Shown piece by piece: positions 1-14,300 of a stretch of DNA of 64,000 nt (its first letter is position 1; every line of letters starts with the position of its first letter). Position numbers and translations under genes: made by a program. Location: NCBI GenBank assembly GCA_948470475.1, contig OX419337.1:1804141-1868140 (forward strand), given 5' to 3'. This DNA is from Galaxea fascicularis (taxonomy: Eukaryota; Cnidaria; Anthozoa; Scleractinia; Euphylliidae). The notes under the pieces are model-generated. The model ran no database searches, had not been told where the DNA came from, and worked only from the letters and a program-made list of their open reading frames with translations.

Positions 1-1447
1 TTATGTTTCCGCCACTTCAAGACACAAGCCAAAATGGGACAGCTTGTTATGGCTTGAATATATCTCCATAGGGAAGTACTGAGACGTCTAAAAAAATGAC
101 TTGTTAATGGTGTTCATCATTTTGACTCGTGTTATCGAATTTCTAAGCGTTTGTTTGTTGTCAACTTCCTTTGAAACTGTGAATTAATTTTTTTCATGTC
201 GTGATAGTTTTTGGTATCTTTACATCCTCTGTTTTGAATGGCACGAGTTTGTTCGGCGAAAAGAACAGAAGTTTACACAAAAGAACTTTAGGAGATGATG
301 TGTTCTTCACCATCTCTTTCATGGTTTTAAAGAGGTCTTGTGAACAGAATCATTTATTTAATTACGAATACTGCATAAACAATAAATATGCAAAAATGAA
401 TAAGAATATCTTCATGTCAATTCTTTTTTTTTTTTTTTTTGGAAATGCTTCAAAACGAAAAAATCGACCGGCACCTCCTAAACTGATTGTAAGCTAAGCT
501 AAATATGGAAACCCAACGAAATATTTATTGTGGAGGGAAAAAAAATAGTGTTTTGGGTGAATTTCATCCGGTTGGTTTGGTTATAGCAATACTGCCAAAA
601 AAAAAAGTACAACTGCGCCTTTTAGAAATACATCCCTTTTTCTTGCAGCTAGAAGAACACACTTTTAATCTTTGTACAAAATTCAGTAGAAAACGAGTTG
701 AGCTTTCAAACATTTCTTTGAGTGTATTGTAAATTTGCTGGAAAATAAAAACACTCAATATGTAAGGGCGAAGTGGAACTTGAAGTCAAACTGCTCGATG
801 AAAAATTAAAAATATATATAATATTCGTATTATAAACGCATTTAAGCGAACACTTTGTTCCTTTTGTGTATTATTTGGCTCGCAAATCTCCCTTATTCAC
901 GTCGTTGGATCCGGAATCGGTTTCCGCACTTCGTTTTTGCGGCTCGCCAAAGTGTGCGAGTTTCTGACTTGGGGCTAATTCACGAGTCACGAGTCACGAG
1001 TAAAATTAGTTGATAAACTCATATCATTGTTATCACACAACAACAGTAAGCGAGCGAACGATTTTAACAGTTTTATTGGACTATGCATGTTTATTTCTAA
1101 AGTACGTCTCTGTTAGAGATAAAATGACTTTTGACGAGAGAAGGTGGAATTCAATTTTTGTGTATCAAACACTGCAGAATATTTGTTCTGCCTAGAGGCT
1201 AAATTTCATAAATTTAACAACGTGATACTAATAAAAAAGCGAATTGACTTTTTGCTTATTTGTGCTAGTTTCTTCTACGCACTGCGGGCGATGTTGTACC
1301 GCAGGTGGATGGATTGTCACTGTGTTTTTTGTGCTCAGCAAATGCCATTGTCACAGCAACCAATCATGTTACTCTACAGATTTTCTCACAGATTAACATA
1401 AAACAGCGGTGAGGGGTTGCGCTGGGTAAACGGAATAATTAGAACAC
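1..1447. other. Upstream flank of the adenylate cyclase gene
   Basis: AT-rich sequence with only short random ORFs. An in-frame stop at 1436-1438 lies just upstream of the chosen ATG at 1448. No TATA box or other promoter element can be named with confidence. A non-coding first exon could lie here, but the sequence does not show it. Confidence 0.4.
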
Positions 1448-2350
1448 ATGAGAAGATGTTGCGATAACCGAAGCGTTCAGCGCCAGGCCAAGATTTGTGG
1501 TAAAAGTGGTGATGACAGTTTGACCACGGACTGTTACGATATGAAGAAGACCATCGGCTCTACAAGAGTTTCGCCTTCGATTGTCAAATGGAGCGACGAT
1601 GTAAAAAACAAAGGCATTACCAAAATTGGTCAGACGGGAGAAAGCTCTAGAGAAAATTCCGTACAGACCATTAACGCTCGAAATATTCCAAACCCGCCTG
1701 ATAGGAGTATTTCTCAATCGACAAAGATTAGTACATCAAATGTTAAAGTTGCTTTTACCAAAGATAATCCAAGCAACGGCACACAAGCCAGTAAAATGCG
1801 ATTCTTATTTTCATCAATGCGAAAACTGCTGTGTTTGCCGTCTTGTTTCAGGGTAGAGTTTACGTCTCGTCAACTCGAGGCAATTTATCAGCGTTACTAC
1901 TGCCGGCAGAAACTGGACCGGATTCTGTATATCCTTTTGCTGGATTTTGTGGTCAATTTATGCCTTATCGCGATGTACTCAGCAGTTTTTGAAAAATCAA
2001 ACTCAACGAAAGTCAACCGACTCATTATTACGTGCACTTTCTGCGCTCTCAATCTTTGTCTGATAACTTTATACTTTTTCAAGCTGTTTCCGAGGAGAAT
2101 CTTCTCCTGGCTTCCCTATATTGTATGGTTTACTGTATTTTTTCAGCTGCTGGTCGATTTAACTATCGGGTATGATCCTTTGGTTCCAAGCGATTCAGTG
2201 GGAATGTTCCTATTTTTTATGTTTATCTCCAATGTTATGCTACCAGCAAGTTTACCCTTATGCGCTACTCTAGCGCTATTTGCTGCAGTGGGACATATTG
2301 TCATTACAAACATTTTTGCCAAGCAAAATCGCCAATATTTTGGTCGGCAG
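1448..2350 (+). CDS. ADCY3: ADCY3 exon 1: N-terminal tail and membrane segments 1-5
   Basis: Encodes residues 1-301 and ends CAG|GTAAGT in phase 0. Residues 1-120 are a polar, Ser/Thr-rich cytoplasmic tail with no recognisable domain. The block around residues 135-157 ([18 protein letters not shown]) is the conserved juxtamembrane region of ADCY3-type cyclases. Hydrophobic stretches at about 158-181, 191-213, 219-241, 251-266 and 268-289 fit the first five of six spans in the first membrane cassette. Confidence 0.9.
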
Positions 2351-5300
2351 GTAAGTGTCTCCTCATCTTCTTATTAACTTCTGCACATAATATTTTGAAC
2401 AGCAAGTTCAACAAGGCCAAAACATTTCCGGAGTTTTCGTTCAAGTTCACGCAGACATCTCCTTCTAAGAGAGTAATTTCCCGTTTTAGAATACAAATGC
2501 TAAACTCTTGGTGTTATAAATTTATTGAAAATGATTCTTAAATACTAAACAGTTCAAACGTTTATGTTTTCCGCCACTGAATTGTCAAGTGATTATCGGT
2601 GTTCCAAACATAGATGTTGTCTTCTAGGGCCTGCTTTCGTTTTGACGAGATATATGAGCCTGAGTCGATATGGTACCCACCCGTGCCCTAAATTGCCCGG
2701 TCTGAAAAGCTTGCAGGCCTTTTTTCGCCGATTAATTAAAATCTACGTGGTGTATTTGCTCGCATTAGCATGAAATGTACGTGTTTTGCGAGGAAATGAA
2801 ACAATATCTCGAATAAAGTCGTTTTTTAAACTAAAGATCAAGGTTGCTAAGCGCCAGTGTGAAGAAGGGTAAATTACGCTTCCGAAGAACTTCTGAAGGA
2901 GGCTATTCGCTTAATATTGATGATGTACTGTTAAAAACCGACCATATTTACAAAAGAAAAAATCTAAATCATACAGACGATATAGTTTCAACAGTTTTTA
3001 TTAGTGCAAATAAGCCAAACGTACTACATACATCACAAAACCCTTATACCCTGTCGCAGTGGGAGCTCTTTTAATGCCGGCCTTTCCTCAGCTTCATGTT
3101 TCCTTTTTTTAACCCATAATCACTGTTTTGGTAACACTTGTTCCACTTCGGTTTATTCATCCCGGCTTTCTTCTGTCACCAAACAAACGCCGGCCAGACG
3201 AAATCGGAATATATTTCAGTCACCAAATCCGAGAACTTAAGGTATTCATTTCGTCTTTCAAGCTGCCACACTTTTCGTAAACAAATTACCATCGAGTACT
3301 CTGAAATTTATTCACAAATATCTGACCGCCGAATTAAAACAAAGATTGAGAAATTTAGGCATAACATTTCAAAACAATTGGTTACGAATGGTTATTTTAT
3401 CGGCTTTACTTGCTAATTTCGAAGCTAATTCACTTTGGGGTTTCTCAGGTTAGAACGTTTTTTCACTAAGAGCAGACGTGACTTTAAAATAAGCACTGTA
3501 TGTTTTATGCGTCGATATAAATTTTTTATTTTCCCTGACTTTTTTAATGAAAGTTTTTAAGGATAATTGTATGTATACAGGTCTTTCTTGCCGTTTACGT
3601 CAGAGCTCGAGGCTTTAATGAGCCAATAGCGTGGGCACATTTAAAATAGATAACAATTCACATTAGCGGTTTAATAGACAAAACAGTTGACGAGCAAAAA
3701 CACAATTTTGATGCCATCTTTTCATTTCTCGAGGTAGTCAATTGGAGAACATTAAACTGAGCTTTGTAAACATCACCTCACCAAAGTAGCACGGATTGTC
3801 ACGCCGAAAAAAGCCTGCGTGTGTAATGTTTCTTGCAATTTTTCTGACAGCGACTAAAATCGGTGCGTTTCGACATGAAAACCTCGCATTTCACTATGCA
3901 ACGCTTAAAAACTTCATTGAACATGAGGCCTTGTTGCTGTCACATTGTGTGAGTAAAGCCGACCTTCTGCTTCTTAGCCAACAGCAACTCTGCAACAATT
4001 TTTTTTCTAGTATTGTGTATAGTGTAATACGTGTCTGGCAGCTTTCGACGCTGCCCCGCAAGGCACTGTGTTTAGGCTTTGTCAGGAAACAAATTTCATG
4101 AGCCGTGAACCGAAACCTTTTTGAAACTTCCAGTGAAGCAGATGGGTTTCAGTTGATGCTACCTCGAACAATTTCTGTGAAATCTGCAACAATAATTAAA
4201 GATTTTAGTAGAGCTTCGGTCTTCAAAATAGATTCCAGAAAATGCATGCACACGAAAAGGCTTTTCCCAAGCTGATCTTCCTTTGAAAGCGTTTGAGCAA
4301 CAGATGCCATGTTTCACATATGCCTCATTTGCTTTCATTGTGCAATTTGGTCTTACCGGCAGTGTCTGCTTCGTCGATAAAGGAGATTTTTATTTCTACA
4401 GTCTCCAAAATGGCAACATCTAAAATTCCAAATAGAAACTTTTTCATCGACATTTTTAATGATTACGAATTAAGTCCCATCATATTCTACAAATAAAACA
4501 ATGTTCTCTTTTCTTCAGGATGAGCTACAAAATTGAAAATATCTTAAAATTAGTTTAATCCTAGATCAATGTTTAGTTTCTTTGCACTCAAAATCACCCT
4601 CGTCAATATGGAAACTTTAGTACCAGTTCATTTTGCTCCTTGAGACACTCCGGCGCCACGTAATTGGCTGCCCCAATTTTCGCGCGTTCAGACTGTACGT
4701 GGAGAACTTCCCTGGAGTCCGCTAAAACGATGGGATCGCTTTCTAGGCAAGCTAGAACTTTACAGTCTGTTAATGAAATCCTAACGTGTCAACTTTCAAA
4801 TAAAAAGCTACTGAGAAGCACTTTCCCATGGAACCATTTATTATGTGTGTAAGTTGATTCCAACTTTTAGTCTATGAATGCTGACGAGGTGTAATCACTC
4901 AACTGAACTGTATTTTCCCTGCGATGGTGTTTGTTATGCTGCACTGGAAGGTTGGGCTAGTGCCCAAGACCGAACAGAGTAATACAGAATTATTTTTCGC
5001 TTTTATGTAGTTCGCAGTGTTTCTTCACTCCTTCTTAAGTTTACCGATATTTTTTATGTACGTCTGTGCCAATTTCAACTAGTTGTCCAGTCTTCTTTAT
5101 TCTTTTCGCAAACATACTTCTGCCAGCTTTGTAAAATTTTGTCACTGCGGGTGCAAATTTGTATTTTTCGCAGTTTCAGTCGAGTTTAGTCACAGAGATA
5201 ACTCGAGTTTTGTGGACTGTATGAAAGTGAACGTTTCAATTGTAAATCCCGTTAAATCTTCGATGGTTTTATTGGGACTCGCAAAGGAGCGCGATGAAAA

Positions 5301-8300
5301 CCTTTCATTTTTAAGACAAACCGAATAATGCTCCATCAGTCAGTGGTGATCGCACAACAGCGACATTTTTATTGAGATTTAGATTTATTTCGCATACATC
5401 ATTCACTTGAATTTCACTCTTGATCAGCATATATCTCTCTTATACTAGATGATAACGTAAGGGCGCTCAACCCCCTGTTTCGACACTTAAAAGGGGCATT
5501 CTGGTTGATGTTTTGAGGGAAATGGGATGAACTGGTAATGAGAGAAAGGAGTATAGAAAATGATATACACATAATCCAGTTCGTTCGCTAACTGCCTCAG
5601 GGGCACCTTCGTGTAGTGGCGGATTGGCTACTGATTATTCACTTTAAATTTCAATTTTCAACCACCTGCAAATCCAATATCTTCCAATATTTTCGTTAAT
5701 TTTCAACTTCCCCTCCGTCCTTAACTTTAATTCCTTTAAAACAGTCCAAAAAATTTTAAAAAGTACACAGATGGCCGCCAACCTAATGAGGCCATTTTTG
5801 GAAAACAAGACATTTATCCGGAATGCCCTCTTAACTTCAAAATAAACATTGGAACAATGCCAATACCACCGAACGTGAAAGGCATGCCCTTTTTAAAAAC
5901 TTCAATTTCATGTCACACTTTAGATTTCATCGACAGAATACAATACAATTGCAAAGTGTGCAATAAACATCGACACTAAAAAGATGTGTTCATTAACGGC
6001 TTTTCTTTGCGCTAAGAGCCTATTTATCTCGCAAACGGGAAAAGTTGCTTTTTTCGCGTAAAGATTTGAGTGAAGGTGGAAGAAATAAGTTCTTTATGGT
6101 CTAGAAACTTTTGAATCGGGCCAATCACAAAACCGTCGCCCAATGTGTTATCATTAGAAGCTCAGGCTTAGCCAATCAAGAGCAAAGCTGAAACCACACT
6201 TGAACGACACGTGACAAACCAAAATTGCTGACATGCGTCATAAGATGCACGCTTTTGTCCAGTTAAGTATTCGCCGACTGGCGAGCGTTCGCAACGGTAG
6301 CTTCAGTTAAGTGAATATGACTTTATCCAGTGGAAAATAACACTCACGAACTGATGAAAGGCACCTCACCTAAAACTTTTTTTTGTTCGCTGGGTTGACT
6401 TGATGGGGTTGTTCACTACGTCAGCACAGTCTTCAGTGTATTGTATATGAAAATTAATAAATCTTTTATAATTTTACATAATTTATATTCATTTGAAATG
6501 CAAAATTCATCACGTTCCTACTTTTGCTTGTTCAAAGTAATTGACGTCTTTTGCTAAGTGAAAGGCAAGTGACAATGTGTCTCGAGCCCAAGATAAGCAC
6601 TTAATGAGCCATGAGAAATTTGAATTTAAAATTCCATCGTCGTCTCAGGGTTTTCGGTAACATTTTAAACTAGCGGATTCAAAGGTTAAACAAGCGGACG
6701 TCACACTTAAAAAAATTATTATTTCGTGTGAACCATCGGACATTACTGCCGGACTTTTCATGTCAAACAACCGGACGTTACGTCCGGCATCCGGCCTCAA
6801 ACGAAACCCTTGGTCGTCTTTGTTGTCGTTATTTGCAATTGCACCTGGGGTAAATTTCTCGAAGCTAAACACGACGTTTTCGGGTATATCGTCTTTTCTT
6901 ACACTTCAGTACGGGCCGCGAAGCGTGTCTATATTGGGGAGCTTTAGTAGAAACGACAGACGGCAGGTTATTTTATAGGGATAAATTATAAAAGAAACTG
7001 TGATGATTGTGATGATGTGCCGGTGGTGGTCTATGAAAACGAATTAGGTAACTGCGTAGGGAGATTCGAGTGCTGCCAGGTGTTTGAGATATACGGAAGC
7101 ATTTGCAAAGAGGACGGAAACAGTAATGAAAACAGCAAGAAAAATTGAGTTTATTGATCGCAAACAATGACTCCGCACGTGCACATTACGTTTTCATATA
7201 TTTCTTTCTTGTCGTCTCCACAACAACAGCGCGAAATGTCCAAATTGTAGGTTTTCTCGAGAGCGTGAGCGTGACGGCAATGTTTTTTTTTCATTATTAA
7301 TTTAACGCCTTTCATGGAAATTTGGTCCTTAGAAAATTCGCTAGCATTTCAAAGTTAAAAGTATATGATTACGAAAGAGTTACCAAAAACTCCTTTATAA
7401 GGGGACGTCTTCTTTTGTATAATTTCTGCCAGTAACAGTTTCTTATATATTTCGTTAAGTATTAGATGATCGTCAATTAAAGTACTGTTTATTACAAAGG
7501 AAAGATTTCTTTCTTTCGAAAAGCGAATTCGCTTGTTCTCTCTTAAGCGTTATTAAGTGTACGAATGGTTCAAACACTCACTCTTGTGGTTCACGTTTTT
7601 ACAAGAGTTAAAAATTTTTACCAAAGATTTTAGAACATGTGTGCAACTGGCTGCGCATAAGAGCTTCTTCCTACTGATATTTTTTTCAAAGCAATGTAAC
7701 TAAATTTCTTGGGGTGTATCTAGACGAACACCTTACTTGGAAAAATCACATAAACTTTGTCTGTAAACAAATCGCTAAATCAGTTGGTATTTTATCCAGG
7801 GCGCGTTTCTGACTTATCCTGTAAGACCAAACTCATGCTGTACTATACATTAATTTATCCATATATTACTTATTTTAACTCTACGTGGTCGTCCACTTAC
7901 GTATCTAATTTAAACAAAATTTATTATCTACAAAAGCGGGTGGTGCGAGTTATTACAAATTCAGAATATCGAGCACATACTGCTCCTCTTTTTTCCAAAC
8001 TGAAAATTTTAGACATCTTCCAAATTTATGTTCCGCTACCATAATAATCTTCTGCCTCCACTTTTCTTCAATCTGTTTATGACAAACAGTCAAGTCCATA
8101 AATATGACACAAGAACAGCCGGTAATTATCGTGGCATCCCTGTCGCACGAACATTAAGAAATACACAATTCTTTACCAAGGACCTAGGGTCTGGAACTGT
8201 CTTCCTTCCTCCTCTTGTGCTTGTGGATGAAATGACCCTGAAGTGTGGCCATTGAAATGAAAGCATTGTAGCAGTTCTTTCCTGTGGTTCTGCTACTTAG

Positions 8301-11300
8301 CTTTTTGTCTTGCTGTACAATTGTGATTCTAGTGTTTGGGCTCTGTGGTTTTGACATCCGTAAGTGCCCTCATTCGTCTACAAGCCACTGAGCAGTACTT
8401 TCCTAAATGTGATGTTTTTTGTTATGATGAACAAGGTGGTTGTAAGTTGTGAGTCTGTGGATAAAATCCTTAGGTGTGACAATTTAAATAAAAGCGATAC
8501 CGAGCAGTACTTTCCTGTGGTGCTGTTTATTATGCTGAACAAAGTGGTTCTAACTTTTGAGTCTGTGGACAAAATCCTGAAGTGTGACCATTGAAATAAA
8601 AGCTACTGAGCAGTACTTTCCTGTGGTGCTGTTTATTATGCTGTACAAGGTGGTTCTAAGTTTTGAGTCTGTGGACAAAATCCTGAAGTGTGACCATTGA
8701 AATAAAAGCTACTGAGCAGTACTTTCCTCTAGTACTGTTTATTATGCTGTACAAGGTGGTTATAACTTTTGAGTCTGTGGACAAAATCCTGAGCGGTACT
8801 TTTCTATTGTGTTAACATTATGCTAGCTCTAATGTTACCAGTTTAATTAACTTGTGTTTTCGTTTCATTTTCAGATGGGTGCCAATATTCTTCTGTTCGT
8901 CTGCAGCAATATTCTCGGAGCAATAGACTTTTACATAGCAGACAGAAAACAAAGACGGTCGGTTCTGGAAACCAGGCAGTCTTTAGAAGTCAAAATCACT
9001 TTAGAATCGGAGAATCTTAAACAGGTTTGTTTCATCTTAGCTCTATTCAAACACGTCTGCTATTATCTCGGCTATTAAACATTGTGACACCTTCACCTAT
9101 GTCCACAAATGAACCTTAACTCTCACTTTGGGTCTTTCACATTAAACCGACTTGATACAATGTCCTGATACTTCATATTAGATGGAATTGCTTTGTGATG
9201 TCTGTCATAAGGAGAACGGATCTTATTATCGTTCTATCCTGCACATATATCTCTTTTGATTTGAAAATCAAAGATTTTACCTTTTCGGTAAGACCAGTTT
9301 CCGTAGCAGCAGTGATTAACGAGGATTAAAGTCGCGGCCGCTTAGACGATGCGACGTACATCACGCGAAATGTTCTGATTTTCTAACAGCGCTAGCAGTT
9401 AGAGCATGACACATCCGCCCCCCTTCCCCCTCAACTCCCCCTCCCCCCTCCCCCCAACGATCACTATATCTTTTTCCTTATCCAGCAAGGGCCTTACGAC
9501 ATTTCCGTTTATTTCTTTTTTCAGAGGCGACTGCTTCACTCCGTTCTTCCAAAACACGTAGCTACGGAAATGGTAAATGACATTGAAGCAGACGGAACAT
9601 TTATGAAAGATGGCGAGTTTAACAAACTATTTGTCAAGAGACACGAAGCGTGCAGGTGAACATTGCTTGGTTTGTCTAAATGTAATCTTTATTTTTGTAT
9701 TTGTTGTCAGAACTCAGGAACATTGCTACTTAAATTAGTCTGTTCCGTTGTTTATTTATTTATTTATTTATCCAGGGGCATCCAATCTAGCAGAGCTAGT
9801 TTAAATGGAGCCCTGACAAAGTAGGTCAGCACCGGGGGTGGTCACAGCCAGGGTTCGTTACGTCCCTAGTGGTTCTTTAACGTCCCACAGAATTAATTGT
9901 GGAGAGTTGTGAGACGGGACCTCCGGTTTATCGTCCTTATCCGAGACGACTAGAAAGTCTAACCATTTCCAGATGTCATTGCAAAAAAAGCACTTTCTCC
10001 TCAGTTATTTAAAGACCCTGAGTGTTGGTCCTTTGGTGACCGGGAATTTACACTCCAAAGATTCTACTCTATGCAAAGATAACTAAGTACTGCGGGTCTC
10101 AAGATAACGGAAGCAGATATCTTCTCTTATACCTTGACACCGAAAATACAGCCAATCAGAATGGAAGGATGGATACATTCGTCGGTATTCCACCTCCCCT
10201 TCCCGTCATACACCACATTATTGTTTAGATCTCTGTATTTTTCAATGACGTGGTATAAGAAAGTTATGCAAAGCTTTAATTCTCGTGATATGTCACTTAA
10301 TTTGTATTTTCTTTGCATAAACACGAGTCGTCAATGATGGCAAAGTAGAAAAACTATTTAAAACGTAACAAATACTAGCTGTAACACCTCTTCTTCCCTT
10401 GTATTTGCATCATTCTAACGCCGTGTTTATTTCTTTTGCAGCATTTTGTTTGCTGATATTGTGGGATTTACCGAACTGTCCTCCAGATGTACTGCAGAAG
10501 AGTTAATCATTACTCTGAATGAGTTGTTTGCAAACTTTGACAAAATTGGGACGGTGAGTAGCCAAAAATAACTAGGACTGGGTCTAGCCCCACAGGAGTA
10601 CTATCTAAAAACTATTTTTGGGTCGTGTGATGTACTGTACTTTATAATTATGGTTGTGTGGGTTATAATTTAGCCATTCTTAAATTAATCCTTCAACTTA
10701 AAGGCTACTTAAACAGGTCAAAGTGAAGTGAAAAAGACAAACGTTTTCAAAAGGATGTGGAATTTGAATACTACGAATACCGTATTATAAACTCGAAGTC
10801 TGATTTACTCTCAGTGTTGTGAAACAGATTTCAAGTCCTTCAAATATTCTAAGCAAACACACCTCGAACAACGTTTAATATGGTTTTATTACCTTACCAA
10901 CTGTTTAAAAAGCCTAGAATATCGCAGAAAAGCTCTTAAAGAGAAAAAATGTCTTTAAAAAGGGCTTCACTCTAGAGTGGATTTTTTCCTCATAAACATG
11001 CATCATTCTTTTCGCAGAAAAACGCTTGTCAAAGAATTAAAATCCTTGGAGATTGCTACTATTGCATCGCAGGCCTAGAGGTCAGCAAGAATCATGCGCA
11101 GTATGCTGTGGAGATGGGCCGGGATATGATTAACCACATTGCGTGAGTGACTGCAGTAACTTATAAGGATTGTGAAATAGCCCCAGGAAATATGACATGG
11201 CGCTGTTGCGAGTTGTACTGTTGCCAACAGGAAATTTTTGGATTAGTTTTTTACTTGGTCTGACAACTGTCCTGGTGGTTTTATTTTATGTGACCATGGA

Positions 11301-14300
11301 AAAAGTAGGACACCTGTGGCACTCGCCATATTTGTGCACATGCTTCACGGCCCCCTGCCCCCCCTCCTCTCAACTCCCTTGTGATGATCAGCGGTACTTC
11401 GTATAGGTTATGTACTAACATGCGCACTACAAATCCGTCGGTAGCCATTTTGGACTTTAACCTTTGGCCAGGCTTGCTCCTGAAGAAATGTATATCCGTC
11501 TCCATCACAGTTTTGCAGCAACATTGTTATTACAACTTTGCAACATTTGAAAGAAAATGAGCATTATTTCTGTATGGTTTTGTGTATTGAGATGTAAAAG
11601 GTGGTTCTCATGTTTCAAACCTGTCTGAAATCGCAGGGTTTGATCATTGAGATAAAAGATACCGAACAGCCGTAAATTTATTTTCCTTTGGTACTAAATA
11701 AATGCGAGAGTTGACGGATGTCTGTATTGTTACAGCAAAGTACGCCGGCGAACTGGCGTCAAGACTTTGGACATGCGCGTTGGAATCCACACTGGTTCTG
11801 TGCTCGCGGGGGTCCTGGGTAAGATCAAGTGGCAGTTTGACGCGTGGTCAAATGACGTCACGTTGGCCAATAGCATGGAGTCTGGAGGCATACCGGGGTT
11901 AGTTTAAAAACGCTCTTACTACAATTGTTCATCGACTCTAAGTAAATGAATAAAGTCGCTGAAGTCCTACAAAATTGGGCCTCAGGGCGTTGTGCCACTT
12001 GTGACGTCAACCTTTTCTTTTCTAGAAAATGTTTTCGCAACCAGAAAAAAGACTTATGAAGTATGCGTAGATAAGTAAGGATACCTAAATTTAGTTTGAA
12101 GACGTTCATAGATCTAACCTTCCAAGAGCTTGTCAGTCATTCCCTACCATTACGTGATTGCATTCTTCTTTCCCTATTCAATTACCGTTGTTATAAACGA
12201 ACAAAATGAAGCAGAAGCCGGTAACCTTTTCTTTGTTTCACACACAGTCGAGTTCATATATCGGAGTCCACGTACAACTGCGTAAAATTGGATTACGAAG
12301 TAGAACCTGGTGAAGGACACAGAAGAAACGACTTTATAAAAGAGAAAGGCATAAAAACGTACTTGATTGTAAGAAAGAAAGTCGAAAGAGATGATAGCAG
12401 GACTCCAGCTTTAAGTGAGGTACGTGTTACAAATGAAATGCATGTTAGCACCCATTATATTCCAAATCCGGACACTTCGCTGTTAGAATTTACTTATAGG
12501 AATTTACACAGTTTGAAGGCAGGCAGTTAAGTTGACGAATTAGAGGGTAGGGGCTAGATGGGCGCAGTAGGGGGAGATGAGGTAAGCTAGATAGGTAGTT
12601 CTTGGAAGGAGAGAAAGTAAAAAAGTAGCTGGTAGGAAAAAAGTGGTAAATCGGTAGAAAACTGTTGGAAAAGTTCGAAAAGATATGTGTCATTTTCCTG
12701 CCCTGTAGACTTGAAACAAACTATATTTTGTGTTGGGAATACCACGCAAATTAATCGGTATTTAGGTAAGCTGAAAGCCACTCATTGGGCAGTATGGCCA
12801 CATGGTAGCAGGCATTACCCCTTAAATCTACCATATAAAGTTTGAGCCTGAGCATTAGCAGCCATGGACAGCTGTTTCGGCCTTTACCTTCAATTTTTGT
12901 AGCGATCGGCAGACTCGTTAGCAATGTCAATTAGAGAAAGTCTGTCTGTTTTTTCGTTACGACTATTTAATATTGTCAGGTTACTAAATCGCTTTTGCGT
13001 TATTGTCGAGGGCACCCATGCTTTCTATCTTTGTTTTCCTGAGATTCCCGCTCGCCGAATAAAGCCAATTACAGGACATAAGCCTGAAGTAGCATTAGGT
13101 TAGAAGTGAAAAATTATTCAACAAGTTATTCAGCCGGCTACCTAAACGTTCTCTTTATTCCCGCCAGTTAAATGCGTATCTAATTTGCGTATGGTAATTG
13201 TGAATTTTTCCTTTACGAACTAAGGAAATTTCTTCTGCACTTTTTCTTTTTAGTATCATTTTATTTTAAAGCACCCTAGCCCTTCCCTCTACACGGTCCC
13301 TGAACGATGTTGCCAGCCATCTACTTAACCTACTACTAACCTGGCCTTTAAAACAGGTAAATAAGATCATGGGCTTTTATCTGTTTTTCAGGAGAGTGAT
13401 GACGTCTTGTGGCTGACGGAGCCGTCTGAAAAGGATGCGAGACGAACATCCTCTCCAATCATGGAAATTATCAACACTACCAGTCATTGGGAAGATAAAG
13501 ACAGCATCATCAACAAGGACGAGTTCGAGTTCAGAAGGGTGTCATTGTTTGATGTGAGTAAAGTAGTTTTCATACATCTTCCTTCTTTCGAGTTTAAGGT
13601 AAAGGTTTGAATTCACTTGGGGAAGGCAACTTGCGGAAATAGCTACTGTGCTTGCGACTTTGATGGGATGTAAAAGATCCTACATCTGCGACTTGTAACC
13701 GCGCACAGACTTTAAAAAATACACCTGTACGCAAAACCATCAGAGATGCCATCGATCTGACCACTTATAACGGGCGCCAACAACGCACTAGTCTCCTTCG
13801 CAGCCGTTTTTTAGGGTCCCATGACACACAAAACGGCTGCGAAGGAGACTAACAACGCACTGAGCCAGCCAAAATTTGAAAAGAAGGTACGTGTAGCAAA
13901 CGCTAAGCGCGAAACAAATTGGGTGCGAAAAGATTTCGATTGGTTTTGGTTTTGCTTCTCATTAACTGAGAAAGTGACGCCGAAAAGGTAAGAACGTGTA
14001 TACTAAAACCAGAGTAGACAGGAATTACATACAGCACACGCAACTTTAAACCACCTCATGGCAACCATTTGTTGACCACCATAATTTGACAAGTGAGACT
14101 CTTCTGTGATTAGCGTGACTTAGTTATGTATAAACATGGCACAGGCCTAGAATAGCAAGAATCGAAATCTTTTCGGCGGTATAAAAGTCCAATTTAGTAT
14201 CCAGTTCATGTGCTTTCTTGTTACAGGAGGATGATTCAGAGAAGACTGATGCCTCCGTCACAACAAGGTTATTTCTTGCTTTATTTTCCTATTTCACATC

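Larger units (their letters stand above)
2351..8874 (+). other. ADCY3 intron 1 (6.5 kb)
   Basis: AT-rich intron with no convincing exon. It holds a TTAA-flanked MITE (5491-5830), a broken LINE (7693-8213) and a tandem array of about 106-bp units (to 8805). The 2400-5480 and 5840-7690 stretches show nothing I can name beyond short random ORFs. Confidence 0.6.

Noticed and set aside
201..5328. Several 60-100-residue + strand ORFs in the first 5 kb
   Set aside because: Random-looking composition, no splice logic with neighbours, no domain; only the ORF at 1448 joins the cyclase.
8364..8594. 76-residue ORF with internal repeats
   Set aside because: Translation of the 106-bp tandem array.
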